Below are positions 12,224 to 25,008 of a stretch of 64,000 nucleotides of DNA, piece by piece. The notes under the pieces were generated by a model. It worked only from the letters and a program-made list of their open reading frames with translations. It did no database searches and was not told the DNA's origin. The position numbers and the translations under genes are program-made. How positions within the stretch are numbered: the stretch's first letter is position 1; every line of letters starts with the position of its first letter. The stretch is from positions 620,001-684,000 of the forward strand of contig JAEUWY010000016.1 in assembly GCA_022059125.1 (NCBI GenBank), given 5' to 3'. The stretch is from Corynespora cassiicola (lineage: Eukaryota > Ascomycota > Dothideomycetes > Pleosporales > Corynesporascaceae).

Positions 12224-13638
12224 TCATTTAGCCGCATCAAATATAACCTTCTGGACCTCCATCTTATTAAACTTCTTATACCATTCCACGGCATCGGAAA
12301 GAGGCACAATAGTGTTTGTCAAGAAACCCAATTTGTCTTGACATTCATTCAGGCACTGTAGAGCCTCTCCAAAAACCGTACGTACAGGGCAACGGCCCAT
12401 CTGCAATCGCAAGTTTTTGTCGTAACCTAAGCCAGTTAGACTAACTGAAATTCGGGATGTGACTTGGAGGAAATGACAAACCCTGAGTTGCAGTAAACGG
12501 GAACTCGGTGTTATGGACGCCGATGGAGCTGATCATCGCGCCAGGGCGTGCCAAATCGTACGCCAATTGGAGAGCGGGTTTTGCACCGACGAGCTCGAGT
12601 ACTACATCTGCACCCCTCCCCTCAGTGATGTGGTCAATATGTTGAGCCAACCCTTCCATATCCGATTTGAAGTTTTTAGGCTCGGCCCCCAATGATTTGG
12701 CATTCTCGAGTCGTGAGGGAACGCCGTCAACGGCAATCATGTGCTTTGGCTTCCGCGTTGCAGCAGCAGCAATTGCACATAGGCCTACAGGTCCGCAACC
12801 GATGATGACAACGGTACTTTCAGCTACCTCATCCATGCTAAGTCCAGCAAAGCCATTTTTGGCAGCATAGAACTAAGAATGTCAATATTTGTACTTGTTC
12901 AATGATAAGTCGAGCTTACCCCAGTCTGCATGAGAACACAGTCAGCACTTACGCTGAGCAAGTTTAGAGCTGGAACTTACGGGAAAAATGTCGGCCATTA
13001 AGATGAGATTCTGAGGGAGCAGATTTTCAGGAGCTCTGAAAGCAGTTGCATCGGCGTATGGAACCCTCACTTCAGCCCCATATTGTCAGACAATGTGACA
13101 GAGATAAGTTTTTGACAATTGAAAATAACCTCACCGTACTGAGCTTGACCACCACCTAGTTTGGGCGTCCCGTAGAGCATGGTGTGCGCGCACCTTGACG
13201 AAAGGTTATGGGTGCAATACCAGCAGGATCCACTGTAGCTTAGTGAATATTAAGAGAGCAAGACGACAGGGAATGTACGCACCAACTGGTAGTAAAGGGG
13301 GAAACCACCACATCGCCAACCTGGAATTTCGAAACTGCACTACCCGTCTGGAAAACTGTGCCGGTGAATTCGTGACCCATAATGAAATCCGAGCCATAAT
13401 ACTCTACGCCACGGTAAGGGTGTAAATCACTGAGCACCAGTAGTCAGTTCTGTGACAATCGATTTGGACATTTTGGATTCGGTATTTACCTTCCACAAAG
13501 ACCACCATATTGCACCCTTACGATGATATCCCTGGGATCCTCGATGGAAGGTATGGGCCTGCGTTCCACGACCACTTCACCCACTCTCTTCAGGACCACA
13601 GCATTCATACTCGAGGGTAGCTCTTGATCTCGGGCCAT
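12224..13638 (-). CDS. Zinc-type medium-chain alcohol/polyol dehydrogenase-like protein
   Basis: Seven exons: 13490-13638, 13283-13429, 13135-13232, 12981-13069, 12920-12925, 12482-12872 and 12224-12426. The product is 360 residues, normal for the family. Catalytic zinc ligands are visible in GGLCGSDLH and GHEFTG. The structural zinc loop has four Cys (SCGSCWYC, then seven residues, then C). The Rossmann motif IIGCGPVGLCAIAAA marks NAD(P) binding. The protein should oxidise or reduce an alcohol or polyol in the cytosol; the substrate cannot be read. The fifth exon is only 6 bases (Thr-Gly), joining IFP to FYAAKNGF, which restores the conserved PTG-YAA segment. The start at 13638 gives a short lead-in before MNAVVLKR; the internal Met is an alternative start. 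The gene converges with the lectin-like gene. Confidence 0.85.
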
Positions 13639-14090
13639 GGGCAGTTTTTTTAGTATTGAGATATTGTCATGGGCGGGTAATTGAAAATGACTGGCTACGC
13701 TGGCTGATTTGGGATTTTGGGTAGTACCCCACTTTTCCCTGTAAAATCCTGCAACTCGGCTACGTGTGTGGGGATGGCGAAGCTAGGACGTGAAGACCAC
13801 CGTGCGAACGCAAGACTGAAGCGTACATAAAACAAAAAGTACTACTAGTCCATAAAGCCGTCTTAGGCCAACAAAGAAGTAGACATCACTGATGGTCGTA
13901 TTATTCCAGTTTCGTACGAGCGCCAGACTTCAAGAGATACTATAAACGCTTGTGAACGCAGAATGAATCTCCACCTTCAGGATATCATCAACTATTCTCC
14001 AGGAACTGCCCCATCCCTTAGACTGGCCTCCAATGCCTTGCATTCTGAACCAATCATACCAAGAAGTCGTCATTTCGTCACATGCTCTCA
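13639..14090. other. Intergenic stretch: upstream of the dehydrogenase and downstream of MCM2
   Basis: These 452 bases hold no convincing coding frame. They should carry the dehydrogenase promoter and the MCM2 3' untranslated region. I see no repeat or RNA gene. Confidence 0.5.
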
Positions 14091-16785
14091 TCAAGCAGCA
14101 GCTCTTTGACCTTGTCGTCCGCTCCGAGTGGATGTGCGAGCAGCGCCAGGTCGATTGAGCGTGTACTTCGCAAATGCTCTTGCCAGAGCCTTTTTCGCAT
14201 TCACCTTTTGGGAGCCAACAAATGAGTCGACGGCGACAGCGATGGCTCGATCGATGTCTGTGGACGAGCAATATTCCGATAGTCGCATCTTACAGAATGC
14301 CTCCGAGATACGCATGATAGCTTCGAGGTGACGGATCTGGTGGTTGTTAGCAGATATTCAAAAGAAGCTACAGACTAGTCGACTTACGGTGATGGGATAA
14401 GCGCCGGTGGCCATTGATTCGCGCCGCATATCAGCAAAGAGACGTGCAACCTTGTCTTGATCGATTTGATAGAGCTTTGGTCGGCAGTTCTCTCGGGCAT
14501 ATAGGATGTACTTCCTCAGTAATTCCTGAGGTATTTCATCTTCCTTGGCTGTATAGTCTTGGCCGTCCACATCCATTTCCTCTTCGGCTTGCCCATTAGT
14601 GGACTTTTCCTTATCTGTGTAGCCGTATGCGGAGTTGACAAGAGGGTGGGCACGGCCATGCGAGTTGACGACAAATTTAGCCAGACGCTCATCCTCACTA
14701 GGGTCCACCGTGTCGCGGACGACACAAAGGATATCAAAACGTGACAGAATCGGTTCAGTCAGTTCGACATTCTGGGAAAATGGAATAGTAGCGTTATAGC
14801 GACCGCCAATAGGATTGGCAGCTGCTACAATGGCACAGCGAGCCTGGAGAGTTGTTACTATACCAGCCTTAGAGATAGAAATAGTCTGTTGCTCCATGGC
14901 TTCGTGAATAGACGTCCGATCTTGGTCGTTCATCTTGTCGAATTCGTCAATCAGACAAGTACCCTTATCCGCAAGGACCAGAGCCCCCCCCTCTAAAGTC
15001 CATTCGCTGGTCATGGGATCTCGACGAACGGATGCAGTCAAACCAACGGCTGAGGCGCCTTGACCAGTAGCGAAGACAGCACGGTGGGCTGTCTTTTCCA
15101 CATACTTGAGGATCTGGGATTTGGCTGTTCCTGGATCACCCAGCAACAGAACGTTGATATCACCACGAATCTTCATCTTGCCCGCCGCTTCTTTATTAAC
15201 ACCACCAAAAAGTGAAAGCGCGACAGCAGTCTTGATGTCGGTGTGGCCGTAGATACTGGGAGCGATGGAATTGATAATCCTATCCACGATCTTAGGATCC
15301 TTGGACAGGTTTCGAATTTCGCGTACATCCTCTTCGGAAAGGCGGAAACCGGCAAGCTGATCGTGGGACTTGACTACATGATTGGCCTCAATGATAGTAG
15401 CAAAGACAGGGAACCCATTCTTGTTGTTGAGAGCAGCATCGTAGTTGTTTCGATAGACACCTGTCACTTCTATCTCTTCACCTGGCTTGGCTGAATCGAT
15501 CAAGTCCCACAGGAGAATTACTTCTCTCTGGCGGGGTAGACGACCAGCTGGAACAGTCCCAGGCGATTCTTGCAAGGTGAGCTTCTGATAGTTGCGATAG
15601 ACAGTTCTCTCCGAGTTAACTGTGAAGGGGCCACGAGATTGACAGTTTTGGCAGAAAGATATCTTGACCTCGACGTTTGAATCCTGATGGAAAGGGCCCA
15701 GAGTGACACCGCACTTGTTACAGTCAAACTTGACATATTTGAGTTGGGGGAATACTCCGCTGCGGCGAGTAACAACACCGCTTACACGGACGAGTCCATT
15801 GAGGTGGCTTTGACGAAGCTGTCGAAGGGTGTACTGCACAGGAAGGTCGGTGATTCGGACGTGGATTTCAGAATGGATACGCTCGTAGTCGGGATAGTGG
15901 AGCAAGATGACCTCCATGGCCACCTGGTCGAATATCTTGAGCATCTCGGCCGGGGTGTTGGCCAGCCAGAAGGCAAGTGTGGCCTTAGACTCGGCCAAAT
16001 GGTCATATGAAACCTCGAGGGATTCGGCGTTGATTTCTCCTAGACTTCGAATGCGAGTCCCGTAGACTGAGGTACCCTGTTCATCGGTGTATTCAGTCAA
16101 GAAAGACTTGAATTCACGGGCAATGGTTCTGGCGACAGCTGGTTGGGCGACCCAGTCGGTCAAGGTAGCAGCCTTGACATCGGCAAGGGCCTCCAGGGTG
16201 AGTTCTTCGTCCATGATATCGTCGCCCATATCCATATCGTCTTGGTCCTCATCATATCGCCTTCTGCGCCTTCGAGGTTGCCTCGTCAAATCGGCAAGGC
16301 CGTCTTCGTCGTCATCTGGCAGGAAAGCAACAGGCATCCGGCGCCTCGCTTCGCGGTCACGAGCATTCAGACGGCGCTCGAGGTCCCGCCTTGCTGCAAG
16401 ATCCAAGTCTTCATACTCCTGGTCGTCAATATCAGCGCCCTCGTACGCATCATTCTCGCGGGCTCTGTAATCGCGCTCAAAATCATCGGCGAATAGATCA
16501 ATGCCCTCGGCTTCCTCAGCATCTTCGTCCAAGTCATCGACATCGGGGATGAGGTCTTCATCGTCGAGCATATCTCGGTCTTGGTCATCATCGTGGGGAA
16601 GCATGGGTGGCGACGAGCCCATTGCTACTCACAATCAATTTCATGTTCTCTGCCGTGCGTTCAATGGTGAAGGGCTTCCACTTACGGCTTGATGGCGGAT
16701 GGACTGCAGAAGAGGGGAGATCATCATCTCTGGCACGCTTGCCATGCCTGCTAGACGCAGGACCCCCACGGTTGGCGGAAGACAT
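14091..16785 (-). CDS. MCM2: DNA replication licensing factor MCM2
   Basis: Exons are 16686-16785, 14388-16624 and 14091-14336, with introns of 61 and 51 bases; the product is 860 residues. MCM2 is one subunit of the MCM2-7 helicase loaded at replication origins in the nucleus. The first third is acidic (runs of D and E), typical of the MCM2 tail. A C4 zinc finger lies near residues 336-362 (CNKCG ... CQNC). The AAA+ core has Walker A GDPGTAKSQ near 526, Walker B LIDEFDKM near 593 and the arginine-finger motif SRFDIL near 662. The last exon encodes the C-terminal helical part (KKALARAFAKYTLN). The first exon was placed because the MGSSPPMLP Met has an acceptor just upstream that joins in frame to MSSANRGG. 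The gene is head to head with the UBR-box gene. Confidence 0.93.
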
Positions 16786-17038
16786 GTTGGATCGAAGCGG
16801 AGGTGGAGAGCTGGCCTATGTCAGGAGCTGCGACTGGCGGTAACGAGGGGCTAAAGAGTAACAACAGCGCTGCTCCAGCAACAAGGATCAGGGCAGTGGA
16901 GGGTAAAGGGGATCAAAATTAACGTACCTCATGGCTGGTGAGTTACAGGAGACTGTGTGTGTGTGCGCGCGAACCACGCCGGGGGGAGGGGGACGGTGGA
17001 GGAGTGAAATGGACTGAGCTCAGGCTCGAAAAGGGCTG

Positions 17039-17062
17039 TCGCGTCGCGTGTTCTTGGCGCGT
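17039..17062. promoter_or_regulatory. Cluster of MCB-like hexamers upstream of MCM2
   Basis: Read on the minus strand, two overlapping ACGCGA hexamers (17039-17044 and 17044-17049) and an ACGCGC (17057-17062) lie about 255-280 bases upstream of the MCM2 start. Yeast MBF recognises ACGCGT-like sites in promoters of S-phase genes. That these act on MCM2 here is inference. Confidence 0.3.
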
Positions 17063-17228
17063 CTCAATTATCCTCCCCAATACGGTTAGATGCACCTGCG
17101 CATGCACCACGACGCTCCAGACTGCCTTCAACTCTGTAGCCCGCTGCCTCGCCAACTGACTGATCTCTTTCTCTCTCATCTCCCTCTTGCTATCGCCGTG
17201 TTGGTATCGTCATTTGGCCCAAGCGATT

Positions 17229-19068
17229 ATGGCGGACTCGCATCCAAAGCCACGCACCAGCAGCATCTCACAGGCCTCCGAAGGTTCGCAAACGGCAGCA
17301 GAGTAAGTGGAAGGATCCATACTATCCGGAAAGCAATGCGCATGGAAACGTGACTGACAAGCATGCTAGTTTCATCAAGGAACAGCTCAGCCTTGAGGCT
17401 GAAGCTCGCGAGGCTCTCCCATACGTACGTAATCAAACCGCGTTCGCCGCATGCTCCTCTGACTGATCGTAGCAATTCGACACATGCACTCGGGATCTGG
17501 GACCTCTTCGTCAGGGTCTCTATTCTTGCCTGACCTGCAATCCTCCGCCTCCCACCTCTGCCGAAGCATCAAACGACGACTACGTGCCAGCTGCCGTCTG
17601 TTATGCCTGCTCCATTTCCTGCCACGGCGAACACACCCTTGTTGAGCTGTTCAACAAGCGCAACTTTGTTTGCGACTGTGGCACCACCCGTCTTCCCGAG
17701 TCCACGCCATGTACATTGCGTGTGAACCAGGCGACTGGCCAGAAAGGAGATGTCAAGGGTGAAGAGCCGGCCGAGAGCAATAAGTACAACCACAATTTCC
17801 GCAACAAGTTCTGCGGATGCGGCGAAGAATACGATCCACATCAGGAAAAAGGCACCATGTTCCAATGTCTTGGCCTCAGCACCTCCGAAGAAGGTGGATG
17901 CGGCGAGGACTGGTGGCACCCGGAGTGCGTGCTTGGTCTCGCACGCGAGGATTTTCAGAAGAGCATCGAGAAGGCCGGTGCTGCACAAAAAGTTCAAAGC
18001 CCATTGAAATCCAACGGATTTATCACAAAGGAAGTCAGCTTCACGCGCCAGGAGGAAGAAGCCAACGAGCAACTTGATGCACGGCGACCGTCTATTACTA
18101 CAGCCATTGCAGCAGGCCTAATGAATGGCATTGGCGTAGACGGAAACGACGTCACTATCGCAAGCAATGAAAGGGAAGATGACAATGACGATGACGCTCC
18201 CTTGCCTCCAGGTTTCCCACCTGAAGACGAGTTCGAGTTCTTTCTATGCTACAAATGCGTCGAGATCAACCCTTGGATCAAGAAGTACGCTGGCGCCCCA
18301 GGGTTTCTCCCACCTGTTTATTTTGATACTGCCCCGAACGCAGTCCAACCGGAAGAGTCGAGTGCGACTCAGTCTGGTCCCATTGGCACTGACTGTAAAA
18401 AGCGCAAAGTTACAGATGGCGAAACTGAACTCACCGCAAATACCATGGGTCCTCCGAAACGTCAAAAATCTGAAGATCCCATCGTGGCCCTAAGTGCCAT
18501 ACCCGAAACCACTACGCTTCCGATTTCACCAAAGAAGCAAGATCCAGATACATGCAAACTGCTCTCTCTACCTCCGCTGCCTGACCGATTGATTACAACT
18601 CGCTTCTCACTCTTCATGAAGCCAAACTTTCACGAGCATCTATGCCACTGCACATCCTGTTTCCCACTCCTGAAGCCTCACCCACAGCTCCTCGAGGAAG
18701 AAGACGTTTACGAGCCCCCCATGTCCGAAGATGGTGAAGGGAATGGAGAGGGCTCAGTGGGCACGGGCTCACTATTGGATCGCGGAGAAGCTGCTTTTAA
18801 TAACATGGATCGAGTGCGTGCCATCCAAGGTGCCAAAGCATATGCACACTTGAAGGACAACTTGAAGGCGTTTCTGCAGCCATTCGCTGAGAGTGGTCAA
18901 GCAGTGGGTGCAGAGGATATCAAAGCTTATTTTGAGAAGCTCAGAGGTGATGAGCAGGGCATCAAGGATGCGGCTGGGGGTGCTGCAAAAAGCAGGGAGA
19001 ATGACCATGGGGAGGATGGGGATGGGGGAGACGGTGCTGATAACCGGAAAGAGCAAAGCGGATACTAG
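17229..19068 (+). CDS. UBR-box and PHD-like zinc protein, UBR7/mlo2 type
   Basis: Exons are 17229-17302, 17370-17424 and 17473-19068; the product is 574 residues. Residues about 46-118 form a UBR box rich in Cys and His (CTRDLGPLRQG, SISCHGEH, FVCDCG). In N-recognins this domain binds N-terminal degrons. Residues about 150-205 have a Cys-rich PHD-like finger (KFCGCGEEYD ... DWWHPECVLGL). This pair in this order is the layout of human UBR7 and fission yeast mlo2, putative ubiquitin ligases. The rest is low complexity, with a KKRK-type basic patch near residue 315 and an acidic, Gly-rich tail. The ATG at 17229 was chosen because two short exons splice in frame to the UBR box. It shares a 443-base upstream region with MCM2. 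Confidence 0.85.
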
Positions 19069-19426
19069 TATAGCTATTCGGGGTTAGTCCTCGACCCTCG
19101 GAGGGAGACACGCTTAGACATAACATCTGCTCGAAGGAAGATCGAGTGATAATACACGATGACGGCCTGTACCATAAACACAAAATAGCTAGTTGATTGA
19201 ATTTGTGATCTCCCATCGGCTTTTAGACGACCCCAAAAAAAAATAATAATAAAATCTTAACTTCGTCTAAGTGCAGCATAATGTCGAGCACATTGCATGT
19301 TCGCGGCTTGAGACAATCATTTCTATCTTGTATATTGTCGGGGGAGGTATCTCTGGTAGACTATATGCATCATAACGCCTTGTTCCATAAGTGATGTCCA
19401 ACGCCAATATCCATAAACTAAAAAGT
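19069..19426. other. Intergenic stretch between convergent genes
   Basis: These 358 bases contain an A-rich stretch with AATAATAATAAAATC near 19240-19256 and otherwise look like the 3' untranslated regions of the UBR-box gene and ATG9. No gene was seen. Confidence 0.5.
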
Positions 19427-22236
19427 TCAAATCCCGACACCAGCTCCCCTGCCCTCGGTTTGAGCCTTGGAGAATTGCTGGAGGAGCTGCAAAACGCCAC
19501 CCCTGTTCGTGCCCGTCGCTTCCTCCTCTTCTTCTTCATCATCCTGAGCCAGACGGCTTGTCCTCCATGAATCACCAATGCTGCTCTCTTCCTCAATCCG
19601 CGAGGAATTTTGGCGTGATATGCTTGGTTCTCGACCTTGTGATTCTGTGTTAGCGTGAAGAGGAGTTCTGTACCGATTGTAGGAGTTTTGTCTTGGTGAG
19701 CCTTTCAAGACTGAAGCAGAAGGCTGATGATGCGGATCAAGGAGTACCGAATTAATGGGCTCATCTCTTGCCGAGACTGGCCCATGCCTTGGGGTTCGAC
19801 GTTGCATAGGCTGTCTTGTATTTGGACCTCTGCTTGTACCACGAGTGCCGACATCTACTGGCTGCGCAGTCTGAGACATGGCACCAAAGTTGTTGGGGAA
19901 TTGTGGAGGTGGGTGGAAGCTGCCCTTGCCCTGTAACCTTCCGTTGTAGCCACGCCCTGATGTAGCGTAGGTGTCCAGGAATCCATAGTAAGATGCTAGC
20001 ATCTTATTGTCTTTAGCCATGAAGTAATCCTCCCGGAGCTCTGTATCCTCGCGGCGGCCACCGCCCCTATTTGCTGGAAGATTGTTCTCGCCCTTTTTAA
20101 AGGGGAACATCGAATAGGAGCATACGACTCCCAGGCCATCCACGACAATCGAAAATTCGCGAAAGAAATCAACAATACGTTCGCTACATTGAGGTAGGCG
20201 GAACATGAGTAAGAAAGGTGTAATGACCATGCTGAGGATCTCTTCGGCAAAAATGAGAACTTTGGGCTGATATAGCTTTACGAACTCGGCACGAACTTCA
20301 TCCGTATGCAACCGACCCTGCCATGACACAGGCTCGTAGCGCGTATGTTGAATGACATGGCTGATATAATACTCCGGATCTGCCACCTGATCTTCCTGAG
20401 GGCTGCTTCCACGCGCAACGCTATAGATGGTCATCAGGACACCAACCCAGAAAATGCATGTTCCGCCCGGAGTGATCTCAAAGGCCAAGTCGGAATCCAC
20501 TAAAACGAAGGCAAACAAGACGGAGGCGAATGCCCCAGCGATAAATGCCACGAAAGAAGAGACTTGCTCCGTCTTGTCTTTGGGGAACTGAGCAATGTAT
20601 AAGTTTGCATATGGATATGCCATGTTCCGACGGCGTTCAAAAAGGTGATGGAGCTCGTTGAATTCGCGAAATTTCCACTGCGCAAATGTAGTGAAGTCGC
20701 GGTTGCTCAGCTGAGAGGGATCTTTGCGGTATTCCTGGAGAGGGTTAGTTGCTTTCATGGAGATTCAAGGTTATTTTCCATACCGCGAAGTTCTTGAACA
20801 TGTATGACGTTAATACAAATACCACGGCAAAAGGTGCACATATGATGCTCAGAATGCCAGTCCAGAGGAAGCGTCGCCTGAGCCTCGAGACCAACTGTCG
20901 TCGATTACGCTCCTTGAGAAAATCTTGGTTGAACTGGCCATTTGGTCCGCTGAAGACAAAGTCCATAACGGCAAGATCGACATGCCACTTAGTCGTCTGG
21001 GAGAAGATGAAACGGTTACCCAGGAGCGGCACATCAATAGTCACATCGAGGATGTCCTTGTTGAAGAGGGCAATGAGATAGTTCTCACGTCGCATTAGAC
21101 GGCTGGCGATATCGACAGCATCAAGTCGCTGCCTGCTCTTAGAGTCGAGCAACTTGCGGGTTTCGGGGGACAGGTTTGATGCTGTGGTAAGATTCAAGTC
21201 CCGCAAAGCCATAATCCGACCCACGACTTGCTGCCACTGTACAGTCTGAATATCTCTATCGGGAATGTCAAGGAGATAGTGGTAGAAGTCATGCAGATGC
21301 CGTAGCCTCGGTATTGCTGTGACGAGCTGGTAGAATGAATAGAGCCAATAAACGATGAAGAGCCACAGGACGAACATCCAAATGCCATGTATCTTCTTGT
21401 AGCACTTGGGAACGATGACTTGGGGCGCCTTGTTGCTAGATGGTATCTTGGGGTAATCGACACACCATACCAGAAAGGTTACGAAACCCACGACGAAGCC
21501 GGTTTTTCTAGAACTGTCAGCACCGACGAGAAGGGATAAAGCAGTAAGGCGCGGCTTACAATAGCTGGAAAAACTGCTTCAGGAGGATAGAGTAAATGCC
21601 ATGGCCGGTGAAGTAATCATAGACGTCGACCAGGAAGTTGTCCAGATCCGTTTGGTTTACCCATAACCACAGCGCCTTCTCTTTCGGATCTGCGGTGAAC
21701 TTGAACGGACCAGGTCGCGCGGTGTGACCCCAGGGTCGCGATGGGACACCTCGACGGCCATCTTCATGTAGTCGCTGCTGTCGCCTCGTAGCATCCCACT
21801 GGGCGCGCGTGTGTTGCGTCGACGGGCCGGGCACCGGCGGCGGGAGGCCCTCGATGTGCTGGTTTGCGTGTGAGGCAGAGGGCGCCTCGTGGCCGCCTTC
21901 GAGGAGAAGCGACTGCGGAACATCATCGTCGTCATCCAAGGGAGCAGGGCGCGTAGCGGTGGGCTGCCTCCATGCTGCAGGCCTGCTTGTGCCCGGGGCA
22001 GATGGAGCAGTGGCCTCGGTCATCTGGCTCGAGGCGGCGTCGGCGAGGAGGTGCTCCAGGTCCTGGGCCTCAAATCGGGCCTCAAGGTTCTCCTCGTCGA
22101 TGTCCATGCCGTTGTGGGGGTCGATCGACGACGAGCGGCGGCGGCGGTGGGGGTTGAGGTTGAGCGGATGGTCAGTCTCGAAGGGCTCGTCGGATGCAGA
22201 GGGGAGCAGCCTGGAGAGCAGGTTGGAGGCCATCAT
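19427..22236 (-). CDS. ATG9: Autophagy-related protein 9 (ATG9)
   Basis: Exons are 21560-22236, 20784-21507 and 19427-20734, with introns of 52 and 49 bases; the product is 902 residues. ATG9 is the multi-pass lipid scramblase on vesicles that seed the autophagosome. The N-terminal 200 residues are disordered and Pro/Asp rich. The core starts at EKALWLWVNQTDLDNF. It has several hydrophobic segments (GFVTFLVWCVDY, IWMFVLWLFIVYWLYSF, ILSIICAPFAVVFVLTSY, SFVAFIAGAFASVLFAF, CIFWVGVLMTIYSVA) and the family stretches NYLIALFNKDILD and FKNFAEYRKDPSQLSNRDF, the latter made by splicing. The tail after about residue 690 is Ser/Pro rich with an acidic run. It is divergent from COG6, sharing about 350 bases. 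Confidence 0.93.
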
Positions 22237-22588
22237 GGCTGCGGCAGGCGGTGTCCAGGCGACAGGGCGAGGGCTGAGGGGGAGACAGACGCCATGAACT
22301 GTGCTGCGCTCAGAACATGACTGTGTTTGCGTGACAGGCCGTGGGGATGGTGGGCGAGAGGGCAGCCGTCATGTGGCTCTGGCGTCACAGGTCGCGGCCC
22401 TGGGGCGATAGCGAGATAGCGCCGCCCGCCCCTGCGACGGCAGGAACTCCTGGCCTGGAGGACCGCCCCTGGCCGCCGCCCTGCAGCCCTGCCCCAGCTC
22501 CTGTCCCGGCACGCGGGCCAACATATCGCCGACCACAACACCTCGCTGCCTGTCTTTCGCCTGACGACACGTGCACGCTGGCCAAACC

Positions 22589-24730
22589 ATGTCCGCCAGC
22601 TACTTCCAGGAGCGCTCCACGCCAGCCTCCCAGAATGGCCTCTCACCGGCGACCCCGCAGCTGGGGTCCGCGTCGCGGGGTGCAAATGCCCTGTCCGGCA
22701 GAATCACAAGCGTTCTGTCTGCCTCGTACGCCGACCTTGAGATCCGCGACGCCGTCGAGACCCTCGACGCACGTGGGGTGCGCAACACTGCCGAGACTAG
22801 ACGCCAGATCCGCCTAGACGTCCAAAGAGACGTCATAAAGTGCAACGGCGACATCGTCCAAGATTTTGGCCAGGTTGCAGAGGTCCGTTAGCAGTGACCT
22901 CATGGCTGTTGATGCCTGGGTGCTAACGCCGCACAGCAACTGAAACGCATAGGCACCGCCATAACCAGCCTGAACCAGTATTGTGCCGATATGCGTAGCC
23001 ACATCGCTGCCGCCAACCGCGAGACTCGTCCTGTGTTGGAGGAGGCCACGGGCCTCATCAACCAGAAGAAGCACATTGAAACCAAACAGCAGGTCCTGAG
23101 TGCATTTAATTCCCATTTCCTGATTTCTGACGATGAGTCGAATATTTTGACTTCGACCGCGGAGCCGGTCAACGAAGACTTCTTCCAGACCCTCACCCGC
23201 GTGAAGAAGATCCACCACGATTGCCAGGTCCTACTGGGCACTGAGGACCAGACGCTTGGCCTCGAGGTCCTGGAGCAAAGCTCTAAGCAACTGAATGCCG
23301 CATTCCAGAAGCTGTACCGGTGGATTCAGCGCGAGTTCAAGACCCTGGACCTGGAGAACCCGCAGATCAATGCTTCAGTTCGGCGGTCTCTTCGTGTCCT
23401 GGCTGAGCGGCCTACTTTGTTCCAGAGCTGCCTGGATTTCTTTGCCGAGGCCCGAGAAAACATACTCTCAGATGCCTTCTACGCAGCCTTGACGGGCTCG
23501 ACGTCGGATGCCCAGACTCTAGCCACCAAACCCATCGAATTCCATGCCCACGATCCGCTGCGTTATGTAGGTGACATGCTGGCCTGGGCTCATTCCGCCA
23601 CCGTGTCGGAAAGAGAGGCACTCGAGGTCTTATTCATCTCAGACGGTGATGAAATCAAACGATCCATTCAGGCGGGGCTGGAGAGCGAACCCTGGCTGCG
23701 AGGTGAAGGCGAGGAGGTAGTTTTTGATGGGAGGAGGGCACTAAACCAGCTTGTTAGCCGTGATTTGACTGGAGTGGCCAGGTTGTTGCGCCAGCGCACT
23801 GAACAGGTCATTCAAGGCCACGAGGAAGCAACGTTGGCCTACAAGATCGCAAACCTTATCGGTTTCTACAAGAACACCTTTGCAAGACTCCTTGGACCCG
23901 AATCCGATGTGCTGGAGCTTTTCACCACCCTTGAAGGATCAGCAATGAGACAGTTCCGCGCTAACATGAGAGACCATGTCGCTGCAGTCCAGAGTGAATT
24001 AGCAGTGGCCCCTACTGATTTATCGCCGCCCGACTTCTTAGAAGAAGCTCTGCGCATGCTGGCGGTACTGGCAAAGAGCTACGACACGCCTATTGCGGCA
24101 GCAGACGGTGGCGAGGACGGCTTTCAGACTGTACTGACAGAAAGTCTGGATCCGTTTCTCAATGGCTGCGAGAATTTGTATAGGGGAATGCAACAGCCTG
24201 AAAGCGACATTTTCGCCATCAATTGCCTCTCAGCTGCCAAAGCTGTGCTTTTGCCGTATGCATTTGCCAAGGGCCGCGTTGGGGAGATGGACGACACAAT
24301 CAGAGAACATACGGCCAAGCTTGTTCAGCACCAGCATCGATACTTTACTCATACCTCTGGCCTCAATACGCTTATTGATGCTCTTGTAGATGTCACCGAC
24401 TCTACAGAGAGCCTCAAAACAATCCCAAACCTGGATGCCTTCAAGCCTGATGCGCTTGTGTCTATCAGCCAACAACTCGACGATTTTCTCCCATCTGCGC
24501 TCATGGATGCAGCTGAAAACCTGAAGCGCCTCTCAAACAGGAAACTGGTGCAAGACATCACGGAGGAGGCAGCGGGACGGTTCTGTGAAGACTTTGAATT
24601 TGTGGAGAGTAAGATACTCGCAGCAGATGACTTGCTCTACAAGGACGAGTCCGACGAGGAAGAAACGCCGTCCGGGCTCAGGGATCTGTTCCCGCGCACG
24701 AGTGGGGAGATTCGCGTGCTGCTAAGCTAA
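22589..24730 (+). CDS. COG6: Conserved oligomeric Golgi complex subunit 6
   Basis: Exons are 22589-22882 and 22937-24730; the product is 695 residues, normal for fungal COG6. The COG complex tethers retrograde vesicles at the Golgi. The sequence is mainly helical. Recognisable stretches are [20 protein letters not shown] near the N terminus, [20 protein letters not shown] across the intron, and FLISDDE and HHDCQVLL further on. The donor site reads GTCCGT, which is weak, but a clear GCTAAC branch point and CACAG acceptor are present, and the spliced protein reads smoothly through a family-like segment. An alternative donor a few bases upstream (GTTGCA) would drop three residues. The C terminus is acidic (KDESDEEE). 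Confidence 0.88.
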
Positions 24731-25008
24731 GAAGCCAGATGTCGACAGAGTTGTCGACAGAGTAGAAATGATAGCCATTTGACATGCTGCAAAATTTGTT
24801 GCCGTCACGACGTTTTGGGCGTCAGCGTGAACGCAGTGTATGCATGGGATATAGTCTTCGTAAGTCGTGATCATCATGTACCAGCCCGAGACAGCCCTGG
24901 GCGCGGCAGAAGTGGGGATAGAAGGCAAGCCGTCCTCGATCATGAGTCACCGGCCCAGCACGGCAAGCGAACTCGGACGAGGGCGATTGATGCAGCAGGA
25001 GGCTGCGG

